Source: Auanema rhodensis
Taxonomy: Eukaryota; Nematoda; Chromadorea; Rhabditida; Rhabditidae
DNA length: 64,000 bases
Direction: 5' to 3'
NCBI GenBank assembly: GCA_964057225.1
Contig: OZ059894.1
Span: 8,814,131-8,878,130, forward strand
The position numbers and the translations under genes are program-made. This document shows positions 25,868 to 37,964 of the stretch, piece after piece; the first letter of the stretch is position 1, and every line of letters begins with the position of its first letter. The notes under the pieces were generated by a model. It searched no databases, was not told the origin of the DNA, and saw only the letters and a list, made by a program, of their open reading frames with translations.

Positions 25868-28800
25868 TTAAACCGTATGGCAATTTGCACTTTTTGAGAA
25901 ATTTAAAAGAGCTTCGTTGATAGACTTGGGACAGCTTGTTTCAGGCAAAGCATGACCATGTCCAGCATCATTGCCAATTGCTTCGATAACATTTTCTGAA
26001 GATAACAACTTTACACTTAGATACAGCTCTGAGTTTCTTACCATTTAATCCAGTAAAATACAGCACAATACCCGATTTTTCAGCATCTTTGTGAAGCTAA
26101 ATGTAAAATTAAAAAATAATTTTTATAAAACTTAAAATTTACGTTCTTCAATGCTTCCACACCCATTGTATCGATATAAGATACAGCTGAACAGTCAACA
26201 ATCACAGCACCACAGTCCAATAATTTCTGAAAAAGAAAACAAAAATAAACATTTCTAAAATTTGCTTCCTACTTCTTTCTCATCGTTCTGAATTAGAGTT
26301 GTTAATGTGTCAGAGAACTTTGCTACACTCGCAAAGTGAAGAGGAGCATCAAACTTCAATATTCGAACTCGGTCAGGAACGTTCTGAGGCGGAACAATGG
26401 AATTTGAAATGACATTGAATTTTGGCCTGAGGAAACATTTGATTAAGAAAGTGATTTTTATGTGTTTCCAACCATTGCTCTCTCAAGACAATTGTCAAAA
26501 GTGCGAAGGCGATGGAAATAATTAAGCCTTTGGTTACATCCGTTACCACTGTAGCTATGCAAGCCACAAGCCAGATAGCCTATAATGAGCAGAATTCAGA
26601 AACATAACTAACGATTATTAAGAAAAATTATTTGTTTTCATAACAAAGACTCACGAAATCAGCTTTACATACTCTCCAATATCTGGGTAATTCAAGTGAT
26701 TGAAGGAAAAGCCCTTTCAAAGAAACAATAACAATTGCTGCAAGAATGCACTGAAATTTTAAACAAATGAGCTTATTCTTTTAAAAAAACTGGAATACCA
26801 TTGGTAGTGGCTCGAGGAATGGTCCAAGGAAAGCAATAGCAAGCAAGAGAACTGATGACGAGAAAACGGTGTAAAGCTTCAAAATTTTTTTTGAACTAAG
26901 TCCTATTAGTAAGTATATATACCAAAGTATTAGCTCCGGACATTTCACAAACAGAAGAACGTGACAAAGATGCTCCAACAGGATAAACTGGGAAGAAAGA
27001 AGAACCAACTGACATTACTCCAACAGCGTATAATTCCTGAATCATAGCAAATTCAACGAAAGAATGATTGTTTGATGTACCTGTGTAGGATCAACTCTGT
27101 ATTTGTGTTTTTTAGCAAATAATTTAGCCATTGATACTACAAACATGTAACATACAATAGCGATAGGAATGGCATCAGTTATAAGCATTGGCATAATCGA
27201 CACATCAGGAACAGATGGAGCTGGTAAACTAAATGGATACAATTTGAACTTTTTTCTTGATTTTTGCATTATTTTCTATAACTTGAATATTGATTTTAAG
27301 ATTTTTATTTTTTAATAATTTGTGAAACTTTTGTTTACAAGTTGATAATTAAGGATTATAATGTAATTTTCTATTTGATTTGTTGTAAAACTTTTAAAAA
27401 AATCTATGATATAATACGGATATAATCCTGTTATGTTTGTTTAATAATATTTTTTAATAACAAAATAATAATGAAATGAGGTAGTTCACGTGAACTTTCA
27501 CTTATTATTCTATAAAAATATTTTAATTTATCTAGTTCATTCCTACTTTCGTCAGACGTTTAAGTGGTTGTATCTGATACTCCCTCTTTTTCTTTCTCTT
27601 TCTCTCCCCCTCTCTCTCCTTCTCTCTCTCTCTTCCTCTCTTTCTTCCTCTCTCCCTCTCTCTCTCCCTCTCAACCTCTATCACTATCCTAGGTATTTCT
27701 TTCTTTTCTACTATTTTTAGAAAATTAAAGCTGTACCCTCTTGGAATCGTGTTAACAATCTTGACGTTATAGTTTTCTTTCAGACCAAATATTACAGATA
27801 TTACTACTCCAATGATAACCTGAATAAGAACAACAGAATCAAAACCAATAAAAGTTTTTAGCTTACAAGAGCAAGTTCTAATGGTGGTGGAATAGCAGAA
27901 AACCTCTTAACCAAAGGATTTAAGTATGTTCGTCCTAAGTCCAGGAATAAAATTGCACAAATTGAAATTGCCAGTGATACATAGTTAGTTCCGGTAAGAG
28001 ATAAAACTAGATCTCGTACCATCTAAGAACAAATTATTATAGTTTTGATTATATTATTTCTAAAACCTTAGGAAGCATTCCTATTCCTTCATGTCTAGGC
28101 AATTTTACTCCAAATACTTTGTTCAACTGTGATACTAATACATGAGCGGCTGAACCTGTTGTGAAGCCAGATACTAATGCATCTGATAGATATGTTGTTA
28201 CGAAGCCTAGTCGAAGGAGACCAAGAATAATCTAGAAAAAAACACATTCAATTTAGAAAATCGTCTTTTGAAAACAGGGTAATAAGTAATTGCTTAATCT
28301 CACTTGAACTATTCCTACTATAAACGTTAAAGCTGATGTTAATTCAAGTGCAGAAACTTCTTTTCCTAAGGGATATGTAATTGAAGTGGAATTATCGATA
28401 TTCAGTTCATCAGGCACAAATCTCATACGGGTGGCTCCAACCATGAGCGAAGCCACAGCAAATACTCCTGTAAATTCATATACATTCCCCTCTTGAACAT
28501 TCAAAGTTCATACCTATGGATATATGCCTAGATGTTCCTAGAAACATGTACAATGTCGATGCAAAGAAAGAAGAATACATTCCATATACTGGGGGAACAC
28601 CAGCCAATGTAGCATAAGCCATACCTAAAGAAAGGACAGAAATTCTTTATTCTAAGCTTATGCTTGAAGCCATACCCTGAGGCACGTGCATAATTCCTAC
28701 TGTAAGACCAGCCACTACATCTCCACTTATATGATCCTTCCAATTATAACTAGAAAATGATAAATATCATCGAAATTTCAAGACAGAGAGATGAGAGAGA

Positions 28801-29813
28801 ACGATTTTACAAGAAAATCTAAGTAAACGTACTTTGGAAGCCAGTCCAAAATGGGAACATATTGAGCTAGCCGAAGACTGCTAGACTTCTTCTTATCAAC
28901 CTTCTCTGATTCATCACCATCAGACGGCATATCGGGAACTAGGTCGTATTTCTAAAAATTTTTATATAATTTACAAAAGTTATAAAACATATGAAAACTG
29001 ATTTCTATCTTTAGAAGCAGTTATGATATAACTATTTTATGTATGGGGCGTTACATGAACATTTAATCCATTAAAAGGGAAGTTAGTTGAGAGAGAGAGA
29101 AAGAGATTTTCAATTATATCTTTAACCTTTCCAAAAATACAGTAAACGAGATTTCGTCAATTTGGATATGAGTCATGAAAATGTTTAATTATATTCTCAT
29201 ACTACTAGATGAGAGATTCTATAGAAATTCTTCATTATCCTTTTATATGGATTTCATAACAAATTTGAAAATGAGCCAATTTTCACATAGAATATGACAC
29301 ATGTACATCGTTATAATTATATATAGCAAATCATCAAGTATTATTGAAAAATCCTTTTTTTATTCTTTTAAAAATAGCAAAAACCGGAAAAATATTGGAA
29401 AGAAATATTCTGAAACATGAATCCAGTACAATATAGTTTACTTAAATGCCTCTTAATGTTTTAATTAAAAGTTTGAAACGGATGATGATGGGATAATAGA
29501 ATGAATAATCTAAAAAAGCAAGATTTTGATGGAAAAACAAACGTTTTATAAGTTCAAAGAATGAGATTAATTCAAATATTTCGTTGACCATATTTTGAGT
29601 TGTAAAAATATTTTGTAATTTTTTCTGATGAGAGGTAAGTCATATTTGGCGAAAAGATAGATGAAAAATCAAATGACAAGGTGGTCTTCTTTCTGATCAT
29701 TGTCTATTCCTTTTCCATTTTTCTTGTACGAAATTGGAAAGTGGGAGGAGTTATTAAGAAAACTAATAGTTGCTGCTGCATTACAATCATTAATAATTCT
29801 AGATATATTTATA

Positions 29814-29844
<31 letters not shown>

Positions 29845-31431
29845 AAGAGAGAGAAAGATATTGATAGACAGTATTGGTTTTACATATCATATTTCCGCAC
29901 AAAAAAAGAAAAGAAAAAAGGAAATCGTGTTACGAATGCAAGAAAATCATGCTATTCTCTTCTTAAGCAATAGAGGAGGGGCACAATTTCGAACACATGG
30001 GCTCGTTCTCCTAACTTTTGAAGAAATATCCGATCACGGAAATCAAATAGTCATAAATCGTATGAAAGGAAAACTAATGTGAGCGATGAGCAATCATGTG
30101 AAGACATAAGCCTGCTAACAGATTCACCAAACATTGAGCATTTTCATGTCCAGAAATCCGATTAGGCGACAAGAAATAGGAAATGTTGTAAGATTATACA
30201 AATTTTTTTTCATATTTTCCTTCGTTAAACAAACACTCACTTATCACCGTCTTATCCTCGGAATGTTTACATTTCTCCATATATGTACGTGTAAAAGTGG
30301 AAAAAATAGCTGTAAAATCAAGTTTTTTTTTAATCTTTTTCTAATTTTGGGCGATTTATTTTTTTAAATGATCAAGATGAATTCAGCAACAGATTAAGCT
30401 CAAGAGAAGTTATGATTTTCTTAAATACTATACAGTTTTAGTAAAATATATACAGTGAAAATATGATTGATTATTCCGAATTTTTTCACTTTAAAAATTC
30501 TGCGAAAAAAAAAATTATGAACGCGAAAATCTATAAATAGATAGCGATCGAAGTTTATATAATCATAGTAATTTCGTTTGGCAATTCGCTGAAGGTCAAT
30601 CAACTATGATTGTTTTTCATAATTGTTCTATATCAGGTTTTTTTCTTTTATATAACAAAGGAAGAAAACTATCTGCGAAATGATGTCATAGACTTACATT
30701 AACCTTTAAAGAATTATTCAGAAAAAATTGAGTCATACGAAAAAGGGTGTGAATGTAAAACATGATCGAACTTTAAAAACTGTCGTAAAATGAAATTAAT
30801 TAAAAACAAAATGAAAACATAAGAGATGAGCAACTGTCACAAAACATATTTGGTAAAAGTTTTCAAATTTGACAATGAAATATTCGAGAATAACATTGTT
30901 CCATCTATGTTATCTTCAATTACATGATAAGCGTAAGCATATGATTTACGTAGATAGATTATAAGTCAATAGCTTATATCTATATAAATTATTATTATAT
31001 TCTATTTCTTATTCTATAATTTATATTTAACATAAATCTATTATTCTTCATCAGTAATATTTATTTTTTCAAAGAGATCTAATAAGTAAAAAGAGGAAAA
31101 TGTCTGAAAAAGGGTAGTACTATTGAAGAATGTTCATTTTTCATTATACATAAATGTATGTTCAATCGGAATTTTTAATATTAAATCTGATAATTCTTTA
31201 ATATTTAAGCACCAATTCCTCCAATTGAGAAATATTCCTTGAGCATTTGCGAATATTTAAATGTTAGAACCACAAAGAAATTTTTTAATTGCCCAAATGC
31301 AATGGTAATTATTCATTTAAAATAATTGGAATATAAATTAGCTTCTTATTTACAGCTTAAGTTGCAATTAATATTTGATTTCAATAATTTATAAATATAA
31401 GTAAAGACGTAACAAAAGAACTCACCTCCAT
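25868..31431 (-). CDS. SLC26-family (SulP) anion transporter
   Basis: Multi-pass plasma-membrane exchanger/channel for sulfate, chloride, bicarbonate or similar anions (C. elegans sulp family). 17 coding exons; 613 aa, on the short side. The first coding exon is only ATGGAG (31426-31431), followed by a 2.47-kb intron to 28951. Others end at 28833, 28676, 28514, 28304, 28067, 27867, 27737, 27081, 26923, 26799, 26655, 26473, 26273, 26143, 26043, 25868. Seen: the SLC26 N-terminal transport motif [20 protein letters not shown] (from about residue 51), further helices, [11 protein letters not shown] before the last core helices, and a C-terminal STAS domain from about residue 475 with [17 protein letters not shown]. 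One acceptor (before LYTVFSS, 26876) reads TTTTGAAG, atypical but needed for frame and family match. It is transcribed away from the unknown gene at 32147. Confidence 0.93.
27585..27682 (+). repeat. CT-rich microsatellite in an SLC26 intron
   Basis: Imperfect (CTCT/TCTC)n tract inside the 506-bp intron between the exons ending at 27737 and starting at 27228. It produces long spurious Ser/Leu open frames. Confidence 0.85.
28952..31425 (-). other. 2.47-kb first intron of the SLC26 gene
   Basis: Bounded by GAG|GTGAGT and TTTTTAG|AAA. It contains a (TA)n run at about 29816-29844 and otherwise AT-rich unique DNA without a supported exon. Large first introns in nematodes often hold enhancers, but nothing specific is visible. 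Confidence 0.7.
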
Positions 31432-32146
31432 ATCTGCTGGTTATGGAACTGACTGACAACGACTATCTGGTGCCTATGAGTTATGGTTTCCAGAATTTTT
31501 AAATATTAGTTGGTGCCGGAATCTATTATGTCGAATAGAATAATATTTTAAAAGCCGATTTAAATACCTCATCATGCAAATGACAAAACCAAGCAGTTCA
31601 AACACACTGTCTATACGATAACTAATACTACCTTAAAGTGGAAAAATATTTCATTTTTTATATAAAAGTGTGAAATATACGATATACGAAACTGAAATTC
31701 AAAACTAAAAGATCGGAGCAGCTAAGCATAAATTTGTATATTCAACCACCCTCATATTCTCTCTCATTCTGGCTATTCATTGATTTTCGAACCTGCTCTG
31801 CTTTACAAATATTACCAATATTCAGAACTGGCGTTCTCTGCAACATAGATCACTCACATGTCTCTTTCTATCTATTGCAACTGCTCTCTTAGAAATAACC
31901 ACTCTGATGGGCATCCTGATAGCATAGTTTATACTCTTTTACAACCTACTCAAAGGATAAGATTCGATTGAAAATGGGTCCTGCAGCGAGTGTTCGTTTC
32001 TCTGCGTCTCTCCGGCGTTCTATCCCTCGGTCCTGACTGCAAATCGATTTCACTGACCGTTATGTCCAATAAATTGCTTTCTCTTCGTTAAGGTTTTATT
32101 TTAAGCTAAATCAATTTTTCTCATTTTCAGCAATTCTTTAAATAAG
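31432..32146. other. Divergent promoter region between SLC26 and the Asn/Gly-rich gene
   Basis: 715 bp between two divergently transcribed genes. The right side ends in TTTTCAG 16 nt before the ATG, a likely trans-splice acceptor. No other element recognised. Confidence 0.5.
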
Positions 32147-34349
32147 ATGGGATCTGCTGGAAGAGCTATCGGGCCTGATGGAAAGGTATCTAAGAAGTTT
32201 ATTTTTATATTGTTTCAACAACACGTTTTAGCCATTGAAGCCCGCTAATAACAACAAAAATCATAATAATAGTAATAATAACAACAATAATCGCAACAAC
32301 CAGAAAGGAGGAAAGGTCAATAAAGGAAACGTAAGTTACTTTATTTAACTCTTAATTTGTAATTAAAATTTGGAAGCGAACGCAACCGCTGTGCTTGTAA
32401 CTGTCACGTGAAATATACTTGTGCGCGCGTTCATTTTTTTTTTTGCGTGAAGTATACGAGTCTAAATTCTTGTTTTTCTTTATCATCAGTATCTGAATTG
32501 CAGAGACAAAATGCCCAGCAAAACCGCGGCAATGAACGCTTCCGTCCCACTGGACCTCCACCACTTATGAGTTTAAATGGACGTGGTCCTGGTAACGTGC
32601 GTGGTGGACCAATGCCTGGTCCTGGACAAGGTGGATTCATTGGTGGTTCTGGTCCAATGATGGGTGGACCAATGATGGGGAATCCTATGATGGGTAACGG
32701 TGGACCTGTATTGAACAATGGTCCCATGATAGGTGGCCCGATGAGAGGCTCTGGCCCAGACCCTCATGGAAATTACGGATTCTTCCGAGATATGCCAGGG
32801 AACAGAACGGTTAGCTATTTTAAAAATTGAATAGTTTCTAACGAATTACTTATATTTTCACGATTAAAAAAAATTCTTTTGAGCTATTTGAGTTTCAATT
32901 CTCGGACGAAAAGTCTTAAAAGTTTTTAAAACTATTTTTTCGAATAAGCGAACTGTTTTTACAATTATGTAGAAATCATCTTCTCATTGTTAACTTTTTC
33001 ATAATTTTGTTTTATTTTTTTCACAGCTCTTCGCAATGCTAATTTGATAGCTTTGCTCTAATATATGAAGCAGGTCATCGCGTCTAAATGTTTTAATTTT
33101 AAATCCCTTTATTGGGAAATCTGTTCTGATCGTTGAATTTGATTTTATTATTCATACCGCAGCTCTGTCTGAGATGTGGATACGAATCTAATTCCCTTTC
33201 AGTTTCAGATTCAGTATTATTTAACTGCTCAAAAGTCTTCTAATGAGGAGAATATTATTTTTCACTTTTTTTGAACTGTTTTGAGATTGCTTTCCAAAAA
33301 AAAAGGAAACATTAACCTCTCTTTTTTTTTTTGAATTTGATTGATCAGGATAAAATATTTAATTTTCCTTGCGGATGAGCAAAGCACGATCCCTCGGATT
33401 GCTCTACCGATGACTATTTTGTGATTGCAAGTATTTCCAGATGGGCGACGAAAGGAACAGCTCTAACCAACCAGGTCTAGTTGATTTGCCAGAATTTTGA
33501 ATGAAATTTGGTTTTCTGGGCTAGCATAAAACGAGGCATTAAAAACTCAAATCATCCTCACGTTATCCTATATCTATCACAAGTTGTTTTGATATCCTCA
33601 TCATCCATTTCAAAGTTCTATGAACGACTTGTTTAAAATTTGTGAAAATTGCCCTCTGCTAGCCCGTTCTTTTGTCAAAAAAGTGTTTTTATCAATTTCT
33701 TTTCTGAAACAGAAATCGTTGCATGTTTGAACGGTTTCCATGATGTTTTGCTTTTTGGACCCTCTTTGTATGAACTTGGCGAAACATTGTTTCATTTAGT
33801 AATTTATTTTCAAACCTCAACTATATCTTTTTAGCTGGGATCAACTCTGGAATTCCGTTGAACAAGCCAGGATTTGATAATGCAAATAGTTTTGGAAACG
33901 TAAGTTCATTCGTCATGATTCAGTTATATATTATCTATATAGAACAACCCTGCGATTGGAATTAATAACGCCAAAGCTACATCTCCAACACCTGCACCAA
34001 GCTCTGCTCCTGGTGAAGTACCAGGTTTTGGTAATAATAGCAGCATTCATGAACTTTTCGGTACAAACAAAATACAATATTTATTAATTTTCTTTACTTT
34101 ACAGGCAAAATGGTTTGGAAAAAAATGGAAGGATTACGCGACCAAGCCGTTATTGATCGTCTTCAAAACAGAATAATGAATTTGATTCATGATGCTCTTG
34201 CTGATCAAAGTGAGTTGCTTATTTGAAAAACTTACTCCTAACGATATAATTGTTCAGCTGGACCAAACAATCAGCAAAATATGGGAAATGCCCAATATGG
34301 ACCCGGAATGCAAATGAAACAACAAGAAGTCAACTTTAGGAACTTCTAA
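32147..34349 (+). CDS. Asn/Gly/Met/Pro-rich protein with a conserved-looking C-terminal helix region
   Basis: Not recognised. Eight exons: 32147-32185, 32232-32330, 32504-32809, 33441-33474, 33835-33899, 33943-34060, 34105-34209, 34258-34349; 285 aa. Residues 14-46 are Asn-rich with basic patches. Residues about 60-145 are Gly/Pro/Met-rich with repeats of the type GGPMMGNPMMG and GPMxGG, plus scattered Arg, reminiscent of RNA-associated disordered regions. Residues about 222-254 (GKMVWKKMEGLRDQAVIDR onward) form a likely amphipathic helix and are the only globular-looking part. No signal peptide or membrane segment. Exon 4 (11 codons) was placed because its phase is the only one that links exons 3 and 5. 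Confidence 0.75.
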
Positions 34350-35411
34350 ATTTGTTTCGTACTTTGTATTATTTATTAACATTTATATACTAATATTATC
34401 TCAGCATTATATACTTTCACAATGAGATTGTGGAGTTTATTTCTCATTTTTTGCTGGTCCTATTACATTTTGTTCTTGTAGATTTTGTGATTTTGCTAAG
34501 TCGTTATTTGTATCATTGCACTCCACCTTAATAAACATTTTATATTTTCCGTTTTTCTCATTATAATCTTTTCTATGAATCATCAGAAAAGTCATTATCA
34601 TCAAGCTTGCTATATAACACCGTTGAAACACTGAAAGCAGTTCGGATTCGATACGCGATTGTTCAAGCTTAGTCTTAAGTTGACGAAGAAGACTAGCTTT
34701 TACATGAAAATTCATGATTTTTCTTCAAATTTGTGTTGAACGAGCCCAATCTCTAGTTCAGATTTGATATTTGTGAACAAGATGACGTATACAGACGGTC
34801 TACCAATTCCCTTTTAAGGCGGCGGAATCTTATATTATTCATTTAAACCTACCCAATGGTGACAACAGTTCGCATTCTGCTGCATTTTGCCAGGAGCATT
34901 TTGTATGATTCTCTGCATTCTCCTCAAAAGCTATAATCACTTATATCTTATTGGATTTACCTTCTTATGGATCTAAACCTAGAAGTGGCGATCGTAACTT
35001 CTGGTCTCAGTGAGATAAGGTTATATGGGGATGGGGGTCAGCCCCGCCCACTTTTCGATAGAGACACAGTCCGCATTTGTGTTCTTCGTTGTCATCACCG
35101 TGATCATCTTAGCATGATCACTTAGACGAACTGATGATCTTAGTCATGGTTATTAAGAAGCTCCATCTGTTTGTTACATCAATATCCCATTGTAACTAAC
35201 TAACTATACATATAGCTAACCTATATGTGTGTTTGTTATGTTCATTAGTTCAAGCAACTATCTAATCTAGATCTATTGTTGTACTTATCATATCTATATA
35301 AAACTGGATGTTGTTTTCTTTCTTTTCTATATTGCGTTTTGGTCACATCGTTTCGTTCTGTTACCTCTTCCCTTTAAATCCCTTCAATCCAATCATTTAT
35401 TCTGTTTTCAG
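34350..35411. other. Intergenic; 3' end of one gene and promoter of the secreted-protein gene
   Basis: No exon seen. GATAAG-type motifs occur (for example at 35013-35018, and in reverse near 35285). Such sites are typical of intestinal GATA-factor control in nematodes, but a few matches are expected by chance. A TTTTCAG directly precedes the next ATG. Confidence 0.4.
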
Positions 35412-37378
35412 ATGATTCGGATAGTGGCAGTTGCAGTTCTTGTGGTAAGTCATTTTCGTTCATACACTTCATTCCTCGTAGATAGAAAAAATCATTGAAG
35501 TATTTTTCATATTTAAACATGTACTTTGTTCAGGCGGGTATTTATGCCCAAGATTGTTCCTCTCCTACAGGAACTCGTGAAACATTCGGTAGATACCTGC
35601 AGTGTATGAAGGATGGCCTTGATGTCAACTATGGAGTCTACGAAGATGAAATGCGCGAGCACGGAAGGTATAAATTGGCTTGCAAACAAATTATTTGATC
35701 TTTTGATCTTATATAGAAAAGCTGCTACTGCTTGCTTCGCTTCATCTATCGAGGAAGGAAATGCTAAGGATAGATGTGTTCTAAACGCCAACGACTTGAA
35801 TCAAGTTGCTTGGGATCGCCATGGACCACTCAGAGATTGCACAATCTGCAGAACTGTAAGCTATAGATCAAAACCTAAATGTATGTTATGATTTTTATAG
35901 TTTGCTTCTGGAGCTTTGAAGGCTATCAAATCTACCCCAGCCGAAGATCAAAAGTGTATCCGTCAAGAAATCACCAAGGGTTTGTTTGAAACTAACTAAT
36001 TTTGCATTAAAAAGTTATTTAGCTATTGCTCGTGAGGCCACTTTCTGTCTTCGCAAGAAGATCGCTGACTTCCCAGGAGTTCCAGAAATCCCAGATTTGG
36101 AAGAGGGTAGCTTCAATTTCAAGGATTCTGTGTAAGTTATATTTTCAACTTTCTGCAATTTCATACACATTTTCCGTGAAAATGGTTGTTTCTCCTTTTT
36201 GTTCAAAAATTCAACAGTAGGGCTCCAGACTTTTCTTTCTAAAACCGGTCTTTTGTTCTTCACAATCAGCTAGGTTATGGTCAACAGTGATCATTTACCC
36301 AAATTCCAGTATAGTTCACGCCGTATCTAGCGTATCTATTATCAGCTGTCTGTCTTGCCACTTGATATGATATGATTTGTCTATTTTGGTTTATCTCTGA
36401 AGAACATTCACTGATCTTTAAAACATAATCAAATTAAATGCTACGACGTACGCTACGACAGTACATGAATGTTTTGCTTCAAAACATTCGTGTACTTTAA
36501 ACTTCGGTCAATTACATATAATTGAATAAAATACAGGTTCTTCTGTACGAAAACATGACTTTCTTCGCTTTTCAGCATCTCTTCTCTCTCCGATCACATC
36601 CTCATCCACTCTCGTCTCTCATTCTGTGGTGAACGTAAGCCTCAACGCGCTGCCAACACCCGCAACTGCTTGAACAACCCATTTGCTGGATATCTTGGAG
36701 AGCACTGCAAAGGTAAAAATGCAAAAAGAAACAATCCATCATCTGGATGATTTTTTTCCAGTTTTATCTGGCTGTGATGCTCGTCTCGCTGTCGGCAGCT
36801 GTGCTCAAACTATTCCAAAAACTAGAGCTGCTACCTGTGCTTGTATCAATGAGGCTCGTGATGACCTGAAGAACCGTATCGCTTCTATCTCCCAAGTCTT
36901 CCACGATGTAAGATATTGGAAAAAAATGTTTCCGTCAGTTTCTGTTTTTTCAGCTTGTCAGCGGTGGATTCTCAGGAGTTTCTATCGGATCATCTAACAA
37001 GGTTGATATCTGTGTTGCCAACATCAAGAAGCAGATGTAAGAGAACAGTGCAAAGTACAACGTAGTCATTGAGTATTTCAGGATCACTCCAGTGAATGAC
37101 TGGGTTACTGTCATCGACTCTGCTCTTTCTTCCTGCATCAAGACCAGACCAGCTGGACAAAACCTCGGAATGGAGGCTATGCTTAATGTTGGATGCCGCA
37201 AGGTATGATCAAAGTTTAAACTTTCTGCATCACTCAGTTAAACTCCTTTAAGGTTATTGCTGATACAACTGGTGCCGCTTCTACACAATTGAAGACTGGA
37301 TTCGATTTCGTTAACAACCTCATTGACGCCATGGTCGAGAGAAGCGGACGTTTCTGTGGTGGATCTCACTGTGCTTAG
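35412..37378 (+). CDS. Secreted Cys-rich protein, probably highly expressed
   Basis: Function unknown. Ten exons: 35412-35444, 35534-35667, 35717-35855, 35901-35979, 36023-36131, 36576-36712, 36762-36907, 36954-37036, 37082-37202, 37253-37378; 368 aa. The start ATG abuts a TTTTCAG acceptor, as in SL trans-spliced genes. A signal peptide (MIRIVAVAVLVAGIYA) precedes a mature chain with about 24 cysteines spread along its length and no membrane segment. Cys pairs such as CTIC, CAC and the terminal CGGSHC stand out. Codons favour GTC, ATC, CTC, CGT, AAG and GCC much more than neighbouring genes, a sign of strong expression in nematodes. One intron (36132-36575) is 444 bp. I know similar secreted families in nematodes but cannot assign a named domain. 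Confidence 0.85.
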
Positions 37379-37964
37379 GTCAGTTACAGAAAATCTCCAT
37401 TATAAACAAAAAGAAGAAGTTGATTGAACGACGAAAAATGATTTAAACTTGGCCCGAATATAGATATTTCTTGACAGATGAAAAATATCATATTCTATCC
37501 CGGTTGCAGCGTCAAGTTGTCATCAAAACTTTTCGCGAAATCGGGTCAGCCAGGGCAATAGCTAGATAAAACAGCTCAACCATTAAGGCTTTTTTCATAA
37601 AATAAAAAGTCAAAAATTATACAAGTTGAGCAATGGGAAAACATTAAATTGAACATATTTTCAGATTTAGAAGCAGAACACGATAGACTTAATCTCATCC
37701 AATTCTGAAAACAATTTTTTTACTTCTGATGGTTTCTCCGGGCTTGAAATCAACAAATTATAATGAAATCTTGATACTTGTATGTTAGTAAGCCCATATT
37801 TATTTGTTCAATAAAGGTTCGCATATATACTCTTTGTTCGTTCTTATTTAGAATTCTTTTATTTTTAAACAATAAACTCAAACATAAAAATAAAAATTTA
37901 AAGCAATTCAAGACACTTGTGAGGAGATCAATCATGAGAATGAAACTGGAAATATACTTTTCTC
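37379..37964. other. Convergent 3' intergenic region
   Basis: Lies between the 3' ends of the secreted-protein gene (+) and the potassium channel gene (-). AT-rich, no exon seen. Confidence 0.5.

Noticed and set aside
27490-27720. Ser/Leu-rich open frame, plus strand
   Set aside because: Product of the CT microsatellite in an intron of the SLC26 gene.
29669-30082. Open frames on both strands in the SLC26 first intron
   Set aside because: They span a (TA)n run and lack splice context; typical chance frames.
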